A DNA stretch of 64,000 nt, taken from Opitutia bacterium (GTDB lineage Bacteria; Verrucomicrobiota; Verrucomicrobiia; Opitutales; Opitutaceae). Shown here piece after piece: positions 45,365 through 55,408 of this stretch (positions within the stretch are counted from its first letter, which is position 1; the number at the start of each line of letters is the position of its first letter). Position numbers and translations under genes: made by a program. The notes under the pieces are model-generated. The model was not told the origin of the DNA, did no database searches, and saw nothing but the letters and a program-made list of their open reading frames with translations. The stretch covers positions 62,001 through 126,000 of the forward strand of contig JACRHT010000003.1 in NCBI GenBank assembly GCA_016217545.1. Direction: 5' to 3'.

Positions 45365-46765
45365 TCAGGCCGCAAACGCGGATTTGGGGAGGGCGGGCGG
45401 AGTGACGTTCCTTTCGGCCGGCAGGCGACGAAGGAGATCGTCCCGGATGTGCCGCCACGTCGTGTTTTCCATCGCGACAAGCTTGGCCCGGAGTTCACCG
45501 AGGTTGAAGGCCTCCGCCGGCTGCGCCGAGCGGTCCCCCAGCAGGGCCGGCAGCCGGCCGGCAAGCGTGCGCCGGAACTCCTCCCGGCCGGGTTGGAAGT
45601 AGTGCTTGAGCACAATCGCGGTGGTTCGATGCCCCGTGACCTTCTGCACGATTTCCAGCGGCACCCCGGCGGTCAGCGCCACCGTCACCCAGGTTACGCG
45701 GAACGAATGGAAATCGCGGAGCGAGGCCTTGCGCAGGCCGTGCTCGCGCTTCTGCTGCACCGCGCCGCGCGTGGGCCGCTGCGCCTCGTCCTCCTTCGGG
45801 TTGAAGAAGCCGGCCGCCTTCATCACGCGCCGCACCCGGTCGGTGAGGTGATCGGGGTTGACCCGATAGTGCGCCTCCAAGTCCGGGAAGACATAGAACG
45901 GCGGACGAGGCGCGGGTTTCGCCAACGCCTTTTCGAGCACGCCGCGCAGGAGCGGGAAGATCGGGATTTGCACCGTCTCGCCGGTCTTGGCGGTTTTCAC
46001 CGTGATGAAGCCGCCTTCGAGATCGACCGAGCTGCGCAGCAGCGTGCAGCAATCGCCCCGGCGCATCGCGGTGCACATGCCGGTTACGACGAGCGGGTAG
46101 ATGAAGGGATCGGCCTTGGCCTTCTCTTCCAGCAGCGAGAGTTCCTCGACCGAGAACGGTTTCCGGAAAACCGTCTCGCCGTCCTGGAGCGGAATGGCCG
46201 CGAAGGGGTTCTCGGCGATGCCCGCCTCCTTGCGCAGGACGTGAAACACCGAGCGCAGGTGAATCAGGGTGTGGTTGTAGGTCTTCGCAGCCACACCTCG
46301 CGCCAGCTCCGCCCGGCAGAAGGCGTTGGCCAGCGGAGCGTGGATTTGCGCCATCTCGTAGAGCGACGGGGAGGTCTTTTTCGCGAAGCGGATGAACCGC
46401 TCGATGCAGGCGACCTTCTGTTTCTGGTAGCTCGCGCTCAGCGGCCGGCGGCGCAGGACCGCACACCAGCGGGCGCCGATCTCCGCCAGCGGGATCGAGC
46501 AGACCCGCGAGCCGGTGCGGATTTCGTGAATCGTCTGGACCAGCTCCTCGGCGCTGCTGCGCTTTTTCAGATCGAGTTGGAGCTTTTCCAAGGCGGCCAG
46601 GGCCTTCGCGCGCGTGCGCTCGAAAGCCATGTCGCCGAGTTCGGTCAGCGTAGGCGGGACGGTGCCGCGGACTTCCACCGCGAGGTTTTTCAGGATGCGG
46701 CGCTCGCCGATGGCGACGCGGCCATACCACCACTTGCTGCGCGGATAACGTAGTTCCAATGCCAT
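45365..46765 (-). CDS. Tyrosine recombinase (integrase) of the tRNA-fMet element
   Basis: 466 residues from the ATG at 46765. An N-terminal SAM-like core-binding domain (about 130-210) precedes the catalytic domain. Catalytic residues: Arg in TAMRRGDCC near 234, HxxR in FHSFRVTW near 352, GH in VTGHRT near 377, and Tyr in LKHYF near 388. A C-terminal extension of ~75 residues follows. It lies next to attR, as expected for a tRNA-specific integrase. The 46766-46918 gap holds its promoter region. Confidence 0.9.
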   Translation of the reverse strand: MALELRYPRSKWWYGRVAIGERRILKNLAVEVRGTVPPTLTELGDMAFERTRAKALAALEKLQLDLKKRSSAEELVQTIHEIRTGSRVCSIPLAEIGARWCAVLRRRPLSASYQKQKVACIERFIRFAKKTSPSLYEMAQIHAPLANAFCRAELARGVAAKTYNHTLIHLRSVFHVLRKEAGIAENPFAAIPLQDGETVFRKPFSVEELSLLEEKAKADPFIYPLVVTGMCTAMRRGDCCTLLRSSVDLEGGFITVKTAKTGETVQIPIFPLLRGVLEKALAKPAPRPPFYVFPDLEAHYRVNPDHLTDRVRRVMKAAGFFNPKEDEAQRPTRGAVQQKREHGLRKASLRDFHSFRVTWVTVALTAGVPLEIVQKVTGHRTTAIVLKHYFQPGREEFRRTLAGRLPALLGDRSAQPAEAFNLGELRAKLVAMENTTWRHIRDDLLRRLPAERNVTPPALPKSAFAA

Positions 46766-46918
46766 GACATTGTTCTCCTTGTTGCGTTGAGGTTTTGTGA
46801 CCCCGAGCAACTGCGGGCAACGGACAGCACCTCCCGAAATCGCGGTAGCCAAACATTACGCCAAACATGCCCCGAAAGTGGGGTTAACTGCTTGAGGGTG
46901 CGGGAGGTCGAAGTTGCC

Positions 46919-46969
46919 CTCATAACCTGAAGGTCGTTGGTTCAAATCCAACCCCTGCACCCAATTTGA
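46919..46969 (+). other. attR: 51-bp direct repeat of the integrative element
   Basis: Identical to 41640-41690. It carries only the 3' half of tRNA-fMet and is not a functional tRNA. Confidence 0.9.
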
Positions 46970-46998
46970 GGCCCTCCCACTGCTCGGGAGGGCCTTAT
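46969..46998 (+). terminator. Displaced native terminator of tRNA-fMet
   Basis: Perfect 10-bp stem (46969-46978 with 46986-46995) then TTATT, directly after attR. The remaining gap to 47275 shows no gene I can support. Confidence 0.75.
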
Positions 46999-47275
46999 TG
47001 TTGAATGGCTTGCGGGGTTCGCATCGCGCCCATCCGAAACGTGTAAATTCCGGCAGCGCAGCGTGACGCAGGGCCACAAACCCGCGGTGTTTTCCGTATT
47101 CTGCCTGCTGCGCTAACATTGATGAGTGGCCGTGCTTTCGGCCGAAGCTGGGATCGGTGGCGGCCAGTTCGACTTGGTCGAGAGCATCCCGTCTTGCAGA
47201 CAATCCGAACGCGGCGCCGAAAACCGGACGGTGCCGAGTTAGCTGCGAAGGCTCATGGCGCGCGGACGCGGCTCG

Positions 47276-47311
47276 GCCAAAAAGAACCCCGCGGCGTCGC
47301 GCGGGGTTCGG
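47276..47311 (-). terminator. Terminator after the beta-helix gene
   Basis: 10-bp stem GAACCCCGCG (47284-47293) with CGCGGGGTTC (47300-47309); TTTTT follows on the minus strand. Confidence 0.8.
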
Positions 47312-47333
47312 CATTCCAAGAGGTGCAGCCGCC

Positions 47334-49337
47334 TCAGTTCAAGGTGATGCTGATCTGGCCGAGTTGCGGCGAGTAGGCGTAAGCAGTATCGGTGAACTCG
47401 ACCTTCAGGTAAACGGTGCCCGTCGGCAGGTCGGCCGTCGGCGTGAAGGCGGTCGAATACCAACCGTTCTGGGTGAGCACCGGCGACGTGTAGCTCGTGC
47501 TCACGAGCGTCCACGTGGTGCCATTGGGCGAGCTGTAGAATTTCACCTTCGCGAGGTCGGAATTGGAGAACTTGTAGATCGCGGCATTGAAGCGTTTGCA
47601 GCCGGTCACGTTGTAGACGAAGTTGCCGGCTGCGGTCGAGGTGCGCTTGAAGCGCGCGGAGTCGCCCGAGAAATAGGCCGGATTTCCCGTATCCACCGCG
47701 GTGTTGCTGGTGCGACTGGTGACCTTGGAGAAATCGACGCAGAAGTCGGTATAGCCCGCATTGGTCGCGTAGCCGTTGTGCGCGCCGCGGTTCGGCGCCG
47801 ACGCCGGGTAAACCGTGTTGCCCCAGAAATCGAGGCCGCCGTTATTCGCGATCGCCGTGCCGGCATTGATCGCGGGAGACGTGGACTGGAGCTGGTAGCC
47901 GAGCGTGGCGTTGTAGCCGTCGCCGCTCGTGCCGGGCGAGACGAACTGCGGATTGCTCGTTAGCTTGTGCGCGTCGGCAGGCTCGGACGCCGGGTGGTTC
48001 CCGTAGAAGAGATTGTAGTCGAACGTGCCGTATTTGACGCCGTTGACGGTCGGCAGCTCCCACTCGCCGGAGCCGAGGTTGTAGACGATGTTGTTGGTGA
48101 ATTCGTAGTTGTTCGTGCTCGCATCGCCGTCGGTGTAGATCGGGCGGACGGCGCCGATGCCGGAGCCGATGTAGATCGTGTTGTTGTAGATCTTCAGGCC
48201 GGTCGGCGTGCCCCACGACAGCGTGAAAATGCCCTTCTGCGGACCGTCGTTGATGCTGAGATTGTAGCGGACGGTGACGTTCGAGTTGTAGCCGCCCATG
48301 AGCAGGAGGAAGCCGCCCTCGTTGTTGTGGCTGTAGTTGTATTGCACGAGCGTGTTGTCGCAGAGCAGGTCGACGTCGAAGCCCTGGCCGTCGATCTCGT
48401 TGGTGCGGCAGCCGGACGATTCGTTGAACTGCATGATCGTGTCGGCCGAACGCGTGGGCCAGATGCCCGCGGAGGCGTTCATGTTGAAACCCGGAATGGA
48501 TTTCAGACCGGCGCCTTTGCTGACGTTGTATTCGATCACGGAGCCGACGTAGCCGAACACCAGGATGCCGTCGCCGTCGGAGTTCGAGACGACGTTGCCC
48601 TGCACGAGGAGGCCGGTGCTCATCTTCGTGCGATCGATCGTGGTCATCCAGACATTGTAGTATTTCTCGTGCCAAAGCACGATGCCTACACGGCCGCAGT
48701 GATCGACCGTGTTGTCGAGAATGGTAACGCCGTTGAATTTGCCGGAGGAGCCGATCGAATGAACCGAGATGCCGCCGTTGATGTGCGGATCCATCTGCGA
48801 GTTGTTGAACGAGCCGTTCACGTGGTGAACGTAGTTATATTGGATCTTGATGCCGTTCCGCGCCGCCGTCGCCTCGACGAGGATGCCGTAGCGTGCGACG
48901 CCGCCGGTGGTCGCGGTGCCGGAGTTGTCCGTGCCGGAATCGTTCGTGACCTCGAGATTCTGGATCACCCAATAACTCTGATCCTTGAGATAGACTGCGG
49001 CACCAGAGGCGAGACTGCCGCCGTTGATCACCGGCGCGTTGCCCGTGCCGTATGCGCCGAGCGTGATCCACGCCGCGGACGTGCCCGAGCCTTTCGGGTA
49101 GAGCTGGCCGTTCCACGTCGCGCCGCGCTTGAGCAGGATTTGATCGCCGGCGCCGAAGGTCGTGGCGTTGATCTTGGTCAGCGTTTGCCACGGCGTCGCG
49201 GTTGTCGTGCCGTTATTGGAGTCGTTGCCGGAAGCGGCATCGACGTAGTAGATGGTAGCGAGCGCCTGGGACGCAGGCGCGCAGAACGCGGCGGCGAGAG
49301 CCAAGCCGAGGAACAGCTGACGGGGTATCAGTTTCAT
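47334..49337 (-). CDS. Secreted right-handed beta-helix protein (polysaccharide lyase-like)
   Basis: 667 residues with a signal peptide (ending ASQALA). YYVDAASGNDSNNGTTTATPWQTLTKIN is the usual start of parallel beta-helix (Pectate-lyase-3/PL-like) proteins, followed by many N-rich turns (NNTVDHCG, NNTIYIGS, TNNIVYN) to about 480. A C-terminal beta-sandwich (about 530-667: FSKVTSRTSNTAVDTGNPAYFSG ... YLKVEFTDT) may bind carbohydrate. It probably acts on pectin- or alginate-type polymers, but the catalytic family is not determined. No PEP-CTERM tail. Confidence 0.78.
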   Translation of the reverse strand: MKLIPRQLFLGLALAAAFCAPASQALATIYYVDAASGNDSNNGTTTATPWQTLTKINATTFGAGDQILLKRGATWNGQLYPKGSGTSAAWITLGAYGTGNAPVINGGSLASGAAVYLKDQSYWVIQNLEVTNDSGTDNSGTATTGGVARYGILVEATAARNGIKIQYNYVHHVNGSFNNSQMDPHINGGISVHSIGSSGKFNGVTILDNTVDHCGRVGIVLWHEKYYNVWMTTIDRTKMSTGLLVQGNVVSNSDGDGILVFGYVGSVIEYNVSKGAGLKSIPGFNMNASAGIWPTRSADTIMQFNESSGCRTNEIDGQGFDVDLLCDNTLVQYNYSHNNEGGFLLLMGGYNSNVTVRYNLSINDGPQKGIFTLSWGTPTGLKIYNNTIYIGSGIGAVRPIYTDGDASTNNYEFTNNIVYNLGSGEWELPTVNGVKYGTFDYNLFYGNHPASEPADAHKLTSNPQFVSPGTSGDGYNATLGYQLQSTSPAINAGTAIANNGGLDFWGNTVYPASAPNRGAHNGYATNAGYTDFCVDFSKVTSRTSNTAVDTGNPAYFSGDSARFKRTSTAAGNFVYNVTGCKRFNAAIYKFSNSDLAKVKFYSSPNGTTWTLVSTSYTSPVLTQNGWYSTAFTPTADLPTGTVYLKVEFTDTAYAYSPQLGQISITLN

Positions 49338-49489
49338 GGGGTATTGGGGTTGCAGAATCTCGGCACCGCGCGTGGCGCGACCCGAGCAACTCGCGCGAGT
49401 CTAGCGCCGCGATCTCTCGCCGGGAATGTCCCGCCCGGAATTTCACCTGCCGTTTTCGGCGCGGAGTGCCGCATCGGCCCTCGCCTGTC

Positions 49490-51649
49490 TCAATCACCCG
49501 AAGGCACAAACAAATCCACGAAGCGCGGCGGAAACTCGACCGGCGCGGTCGCAGGCAAAACGAGATCGGTGAAAACGCCGCGCCAGCGCTGGGTCTGCGT
49601 CCAGTTCATCTTCGCGGGCTGCTCGCGCAGATTCGCGATCACAAGATAGCGCAGTTCGCCTTGCTCGCGCAGCGCGTCGATGCGCACGCCCGCGTCGGAC
49701 CACGCCGGCTCCAACGTCGGATACACCCCGGCGCACTCGGTCGCGCGCCGCAGGATCGCGCGAAAGCCCGCGTCGTCGGTCGCACTGCCTTCCCCGAGAT
49801 TCGTGCCGGCGTAGAAAACCGTGCCCGTCCCGACGCGCTTCGCCGCGAAACACAGCTGCGAACCGAACTGCCCGAGCGTTTCGAGTCCACGGCCGTCGAG
49901 CACCGCGAAGCGCTCCGCTCCCCACACCACGCCGCCTTCGCCGCGCAGCGAGATCGGGAAGCTTTTGCCGCCCTTCGGGCCGCGCATCACGAGCGCCTTG
50001 CGAACATCGTCGGACAACGCCGTGAGCTCGTAGTCACCCTCGCTCGTATCGAGGTGATAGGCGGAGGTCGTCTCGCTCTCGCGCAATCCCCAGCTCTCGG
50101 CGAGACCGCCGCCCGGCAAAGTCGTCTCGTGTCGCCCGGTCGCGGCGTTGTAGCCGGCGAGATGCGCTTCCACGAGCGCAACGCCACCCGCGCGCACCCA
50201 GCGATCGAGCGACGCGATCTCGCCCGCGGTGAGATAGTAGCAGCTAGGCAAGATGAGCAGCTTGACGCCGTCCAGGGCGCCGTGCTCCAGCGCCGCCTGA
50301 TCGATGAAACGCACCGGAATGTTCGCCGTGTAGAGGGTATTCACGTAGCTCTCCACGCTGGCGTGCAGCGCCTCGAGTTTCTGGTGCTGCGCAAAATGGA
50401 AGAACTCATTCTTGCGGCTCTTCCAGACGCCGACCGCCGGCGCGTCCGTGCGACTCCGCATCAAGCCACCGAGATGAGGCGTTAGCTTCGCGACGAATGC
50501 ACGCATCGCTTCAGTCACCGGTCGCGGCGTGCCGTCGGGATTCACCAAACCCCACGCCGGCGCCTCGCGCCCGAGCGTCTCCGGGCGATATTGCCAGAAC
50601 ATGAAACCACGAAACCCCGCGCCGATCTGGGGGAGCCAGTCGGCGAGCAGCTCCGGCAGGCGGTTCACCGGCTGATGCATGTTGAGCATCCCGCAGTTGA
50701 GGTGACTCTCCACGTTATACATCGGGCGACCGGCGGCAGCAGAGAGACATTGCACGAGCTGCATCGGCTCGGCGCTCGCCGTCGAGGCGTAGTAGGACGA
50801 CTGCCGGAGAATGGCCGAATCGTCGGGACCGGTGATCGAATTGAAGATGCGCATCGTGTTCGGCACGACGTGCAGGTAGGCGGGACGCGCCCGCGTGTCG
50901 CCCTCGCGCACGCACGCCAGTCGCCAATCCGCCTCCGCGGTCAGCGAATCCTGCTGAAATTCGCGCCAGTCCACGAAGTCCGCGATGGCATCGCCGTTCC
51001 GCGGCAACTCGACTTCGGACCACGCGCTGTAGCAGCGGCCCCAGACCGCGTTGAGCCGTTCGATCGTGCCGTATTTGCGCGCGAGCCAGTGATTGAACTG
51101 CTCCGCGCAATGCGGGCAGTAACACACGAGATTGGTGCCGTCCTGATACACCTCCGGCTGCCGCACCGGATAGCAGAGTTCAGGCTCGTTCCACACGTCC
51201 CACATCGCCAGAGCCGGGTGCGCGTCGAAGTGCGCGACCGTCGCCTGCAGGAACCGGTAACGCTCGCGCCGCGCGCCGGGATGATTGTAGCACGGGCCGG
51301 GCGCGCCGCCGATTTGGCGATGCGCCGCCACGCGCGGCTCGATCACCCGCCCTTGCGCCGTGATCTGCTTCGCGTCGGGAAACTTCGTGTAGAGCCAGTG
51401 CGGTGCCACGTCGAAAATCACGTTGAGGTGCACCGCCAAGCGCTCCCGCGCGGCGAGGTCCATCAGCCGGTCGAGATCGGCGAAATGGAAACTACCCTCT
51501 TGCCGATGCGACCAGCGCCACTGCACCCAGAACTTCACGCTGTTGAGGCCGAGCTCGCGCATGGCGCGCAAGTCGTGCTCCCAACAACCCTCGTGCGGAG
51601 TCGGTGCGCGGTAATACTGTGCTCCCAGAATGAAAGGATGCTCGCTCAT
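49490..51649 (-). CDS. GH42 beta-galactosidase
   Basis: 719 residues without a signal peptide. The GH42 N-terminus (GAQYYRAPTP ... DLRAMRELGLNSVKFWVQW) is followed by acid/base Glu in WDVWNEPEL near 153, a zinc-type Cys cluster (CYCPHC) near 178, and nucleophile Glu in YNVESHLN near 314. A trimerisation/glutamine-amidotransferase-like domain (about 400-610) follows. Hydrolyses beta-galactosides in the cytoplasm. Overlaps the GH2 gene upstream by 4 bp (ATGA). Confidence 0.9.
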   Translation of the reverse strand: MSEHPFILGAQYYRAPTPHEGCWEHDLRAMRELGLNSVKFWVQWRWSHRQEGSFHFADLDRLMDLAARERLAVHLNVIFDVAPHWLYTKFPDAKQITAQGRVIEPRVAAHRQIGGAPGPCYNHPGARRERYRFLQATVAHFDAHPALAMWDVWNEPELCYPVRQPEVYQDGTNLVCYCPHCAEQFNHWLARKYGTIERLNAVWGRCYSAWSEVELPRNGDAIADFVDWREFQQDSLTAEADWRLACVREGDTRARPAYLHVVPNTMRIFNSITGPDDSAILRQSSYYASTASAEPMQLVQCLSAAAGRPMYNVESHLNCGMLNMHQPVNRLPELLADWLPQIGAGFRGFMFWQYRPETLGREAPAWGLVNPDGTPRPVTEAMRAFVAKLTPHLGGLMRSRTDAPAVGVWKSRKNEFFHFAQHQKLEALHASVESYVNTLYTANIPVRFIDQAALEHGALDGVKLLILPSCYYLTAGEIASLDRWVRAGGVALVEAHLAGYNAATGRHETTLPGGGLAESWGLRESETTSAYHLDTSEGDYELTALSDDVRKALVMRGPKGGKSFPISLRGEGGVVWGAERFAVLDGRGLETLGQFGSQLCFAAKRVGTGTVFYAGTNLGEGSATDDAGFRAILRRATECAGVYPTLEPAWSDAGVRIDALREQGELRYLVIANLREQPAKMNWTQTQRWRGVFTDLVLPATAPVEFPPRFVDLFVPSGD

Positions 51650-54249
51650 GTGACGGCTGCGAAATTGGCGATAGTTGGTCCGGACGTCGGTCCGGCGCGA
51701 AAAGTGACGACTGGAACTTCGCCCGCGCGCGGACGCTCTGTCTCAAGGAAGCCGCCGGCGCACTTCGGCCAGCAACGCACCACCACACGGCGCTCTTCCC
51801 CTGGGAAAATCGGCTCGAAGTCCCAACCCGCCTCGACCCACCAACCGCCGGCCGTCTCTTCCGCGCGCACGAACAGCGCCGTTTCGGTCCCGCGATTGCC
51901 GATCACATACTCGGCGACGAACACGCCGTGCGATTCCGGCTGCATTCCGCTTGTGGCACGAACCACCAGCCCGTGCGCCGTGGTCCGCAGTGCAGCCGCG
52001 TAGGGCTCGCGCGTGCTCGTGGAGAAGACGTAGGTGTTCTCCTGCATCGGCGCGCCGACCTCATTCCACCGCAGGCGCACGAAGAACAACTCGGTGCACT
52101 CGGGCACGATCTTGAACGCGAAACGATCCACCATTGCGGAAGCGTTCTCCTGTGCCGGCACGCGCCAGTTCCGCTGCGCGAGCACCACGCCGCCGAAGGT
52201 CAGCAACTCCGCGCACAGCTCCACTTCGCATGCTCCGCCGGAGTTGTGCAGGTGCACCGAGCCGACGAATTCCTCGCCGACGCCGTAGCTGAGTCGCCGA
52301 TAGTCGAGCGAGGCGTGCAGCGGCGCGAAGGCTTTGCGCGCCCAGTAATACGCCATCTTTTTCTCGCCGTAGTAGTCCACGAGACTCGTGCACGAGATGT
52401 TCGGCCACGGCTCGTTGAGCTGCCAGATGATGCTGCCGCTGTTGCGGGGCTGGCGGCGACGATTCGCCTCGAGGATGAAGCGCAGTCCCTCCGCCTGGAT
52501 CCACTGGCTGCAATCCGCGAACGTGCGGAGATCGTCGACCGGACCGAAGAAGTCTCGGTCGCGCTGCGCCGTGTCCCACCACTCAGCGCGATGCCGCCAA
52601 ACCAGACTGCGTTTCACGTCGGTGGGCTGCTGGTGCGGCGGCGTCAGAAATTTCCGCAAGGCGCGCGCATCGGCACAGCCATCCACGCCAAACTCCGAGT
52701 GAAAAAGGCTGTCGGACTCGCCGTAGATCGCGTAGTGGTCGATCGGTCCGGCATACTTCCAATGGCCGTGCACGTCGTGCATCACGCCCTTGCGCGTCGT
52801 CATGTGCTCGACCGGACCGGAGGCGGAGGTCGGCAGAAACAGCCGCGTCGGATCGTGGCGCTGCACGAGATCGCGCAGCATCGCGAGGTTCGGGTCGGCG
52901 AGGGTCGAGGGGACGTTGTTGGCGTCCATCAGTTCGTTGCCGCCGCTCCACACCGCGAGGCAGGTGTGATTGCGTCGCTCGTGCAGCGCGGCCTCGGCGG
53001 ACTGACGCAGCAGCGCGAGAAACTCCGGCCGCTGCGACGGGATGTTGTCCACGCCGGAGCTGGACTGGATGAACTCCTGCCAGACGAGGATGCCGTGGCG
53101 GTCGCACAAATCGTAGAAACGCTCCTGCTCGATCACTCCCCCGCCCCACACGCGCACGAGGTTGACGTTCGCCGCCACCATGCTGCGCACGATCCACTCG
53201 TAATGTCCGGTCGTGACGTTGCCGTAGAGGTGATCGAGCGGCGTGAGGTTGACGCCCTGCACATACAGTCGGCGGCCATTCACGACGAAGGTGTAGGGCA
53301 ACGCGTCGGCCGGTCCGCCCGGATTCTGCTCGTAACGCAGCCGTCGGAAACCGACGCGACGCTCGCGCTCGTCCACGAGTTCGCCGTCGACATAGAGCGC
53401 CAGCCGCAACGCATACAGCGGCTGCGCGCCGCAACCATTCGGCTGCCACAGCTGCGGGTGCGCGATAAGCAAGGATCGGCGCAGCGCTGTGCCGTCGCGT
53501 TCGACGTCCAGCCGCTCTGCGGCGACCTCGCGTCCGTCTGGATCGCGCAACGTGATTTCCCATTCCGCACGCGCGTCCGTCACCGCAAAATGCGCGAACT
53601 CCATTCCGACGTTCAGTTCGCCGCATCCGTCCACGACATCCGTGTCGATGGCCAGCGTCGTGATCGAGCAGCACCGGTGCACGCGCAGCTGCACGTCGTC
53701 CCACAGACCGATGTTCACCAGCCGGGTCGAGAAATCCCATTTGTAGCCAAAGCGACTCTTCTGCGTCGAGGTGAGCGAAGTGCGTCCGATCTGCCCCATT
53801 TCCGGCGGCACGCCGCGCAGGAGCACACGCAATTCCACGCGATCGCGCGTCGCGAAGATCGCGCTGAGATCGAACACCGCCGGGTGAAACATCCCGCGAT
53901 GCTCGCCGAGCAGCACGTCGTCGGCATAGATGTTCGCCTCGTAGTCGAGTCCGCGAAAATACAGCTCGACGCGATCGCCGCAATCCGCCGGGCGCTCCAG
54001 CGTGGTGCGGTAAAGCCACCAGCGATTCTCCACCCACTCGCACGCAAGGCTCTGCGCATCGACATACGGATGCGGAATCAGCCCCGCGCGAAACAGATCG
54101 AAATGCACGCCGCCCGGCACGGTCGCAGGGAGCCAGTCGGTAACGCCCATCAGCTCCGAGGCCGTTTCCATGCTGCGGCCTTGAAGCGGCACCCAGGGCC
54201 AGAAGCCCTTCAACTGCCAGGCTTGGTGATTGAGCGAGACGATTTTCAT
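51646..54249 (-). CDS. GH2 beta-mannosidase-like enzyme
   Basis: 867 residues from the ATG at 54249, which begins the typical W(Q)LKGFWPW pattern; an upstream start at 54339 would add 30 residues of atypical sequence. Domains: N-terminal jelly roll (ENRWWLYRTTLERP), Ig-like, TIM barrel with acid/base Glu in WSGGNELMDANN near 437, nucleophile Glu in HSEFGVDG near 517, then beta-sandwiches. The MWxxNE/GGNE form favours beta-mannosidase. No signal peptide. Coupled to GH42. Confidence 0.87.
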   Translation of the reverse strand: MKIVSLNHQAWQLKGFWPWVPLQGRSMETASELMGVTDWLPATVPGGVHFDLFRAGLIPHPYVDAQSLACEWVENRWWLYRTTLERPADCGDRVELYFRGLDYEANIYADDVLLGEHRGMFHPAVFDLSAIFATRDRVELRVLLRGVPPEMGQIGRTSLTSTQKSRFGYKWDFSTRLVNIGLWDDVQLRVHRCCSITTLAIDTDVVDGCGELNVGMEFAHFAVTDARAEWEITLRDPDGREVAAERLDVERDGTALRRSLLIAHPQLWQPNGCGAQPLYALRLALYVDGELVDERERRVGFRRLRYEQNPGGPADALPYTFVVNGRRLYVQGVNLTPLDHLYGNVTTGHYEWIVRSMVAANVNLVRVWGGGVIEQERFYDLCDRHGILVWQEFIQSSSGVDNIPSQRPEFLALLRQSAEAALHERRNHTCLAVWSGGNELMDANNVPSTLADPNLAMLRDLVQRHDPTRLFLPTSASGPVEHMTTRKGVMHDVHGHWKYAGPIDHYAIYGESDSLFHSEFGVDGCADARALRKFLTPPHQQPTDVKRSLVWRHRAEWWDTAQRDRDFFGPVDDLRTFADCSQWIQAEGLRFILEANRRRQPRNSGSIIWQLNEPWPNISCTSLVDYYGEKKMAYYWARKAFAPLHASLDYRRLSYGVGEEFVGSVHLHNSGGACEVELCAELLTFGGVVLAQRNWRVPAQENASAMVDRFAFKIVPECTELFFVRLRWNEVGAPMQENTYVFSTSTREPYAAALRTTAHGLVVRATSGMQPESHGVFVAEYVIGNRGTETALFVRAEETAGGWWVEAGWDFEPIFPGEERRVVVRCWPKCAGGFLETERPRAGEVPVVTFRAGPTSGPTIANFAAVT

Positions 54250-54343
54250 CGCGAAAAATTTCCCACGCGCGCCATGCGCACCGATCGGGCCGCCCGTGTG
54301 AGCTGCGCCGTTCCCAACTCGACCGCGCGCGTTCCGCACGCCG

Positions 54344-55369
54344 TTACGTCGCGGGTTGATGTCCCGATTTGTCCGCCGACGGCGGCCGGCCGACGATCTG
54401 TTTGTAGACCCGCGAAAAGTGATAGGGATTTGAGAAGCCGAGCCGGTAGCCGACTTCCTTCACCGACATTTCGGTCTGCGTGAGGAGCTGCTGGGCGTAT
54501 TGCACGCGCAACTGCAATAGCGCGCGGGCCGGCGAGGTCTGGAAGAACCGCGCGCAGCGCTGGCTCAGCACGCGCTGGCTCACGCCCAGCATCCGCGCGA
54601 GTTCCGGCACCGAGGGCGAGTTGTGCATGTGCTGCGTGAAGCACTCGTGCAACCGCTCCATGAAGCGCGTCTCTGCCGGCACCGGCGCCAGCCACGGCGC
54701 CAGCACCGACGTCGGGAACACGCGCACCAGTCGCCAAAACAACTCCGACATCACCGCATCCTGCACGTGCGCCGAGGCCCGGTCGGGGCTGCGCGCCTCG
54801 TCGGATATCTTGTCCAGCAGCGGCAGGTAAGTCTCCGCCGGTGCCGAGGTGCATTGCTGTTCCGGCGTCACTTCCGGTCGGAAAAAGCGCAACGCCTCCG
54901 CGCCCACCGCCGTGCGGGGAAACGAAAACCGCAGGCCCGCGTAATCCAGCGGCGGATCGCAGTAGTCCTCGTGCCAGTCTCCGGGTTGCACGACCATCAC
55001 CGAGTTGTCGCTCAAGCGGAGCTCGTGGTCGTTGAGCAGGCAGCGGTATTTGCCGCGCAGCACGAGAATGATCTCGAACTCCGAGTGCTGGTGCCGGCGA
55101 AAAACGTAGGGCTCCGCCATGCGGTTCAGGATGAACTGTGTGAACACCGGCTGGCACATCGCGCCCGGATCCTCGTCGTGCGCGCGCGTGGCGCGGTTGA
55201 GATGCACGATCGCCGGATTCGGATTCGCGAACACCGTCTGGAGCGAACGCTTGGATCGCACGCGACTGAGACGATGAGCCGTGGGTTTCGCCACGAGGAC
55301 AGTTTTCCGGTCGTCGCAGCGTCGGGCAAGGCGGATTGCGGTGGCAGGTGTGCACAGCGTGTCGGTCAT
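54344..55369 (-). CDS. AraC-family transcriptional regulator
   Basis: 341 residues; the start is uncertain (ATG 55369 used; the first ~75 residues are atypical). An N-terminal cupin sensor (HQHSEFEIILVLRGKYRCLL ... VVQPGDWHEDY) and a C-terminal double HTH (VPELARMLGVSQRVLSQRCARFFQTSPARALLQLRVQYAQQLL; VKEVGYRLGFSNPYHFSRVYKQIVG). It probably controls the adjacent GH2-GH42 operon in response to a sugar. Confidence 0.87.
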   Translation of the reverse strand: MTDTLCTPATAIRLARRCDDRKTVLVAKPTAHRLSRVRSKRSLQTVFANPNPAIVHLNRATRAHDEDPGAMCQPVFTQFILNRMAEPYVFRRHQHSEFEIILVLRGKYRCLLNDHELRLSDNSVMVVQPGDWHEDYCDPPLDYAGLRFSFPRTAVGAEALRFFRPEVTPEQQCTSAPAETYLPLLDKISDEARSPDRASAHVQDAVMSELFWRLVRVFPTSVLAPWLAPVPAETRFMERLHECFTQHMHNSPSVPELARMLGVSQRVLSQRCARFFQTSPARALLQLRVQYAQQLLTQTEMSVKEVGYRLGFSNPYHFSRVYKQIVGRPPSADKSGHQPAT

Positions 55370-55408
55370 CGGCGTCGGGGTGTTGCGCCGGCTGGAAAGG
55401 CGGGTGGT

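Noticed and set aside
46919-46969. Second tRNA-Met gene
   Set aside because: Only the 3' half is present; it is the attR repeat.
47119-47376. Small plus-strand open frame between attR and the beta-helix gene
   Set aside because: No ribosome site or family; overlaps the terminator of the minus-strand gene.
51928-54483. 851-codon open frame on the plus strand
   Set aside because: Antisense of the GH2 gene; His/Arg-rich without recognisable motifs.
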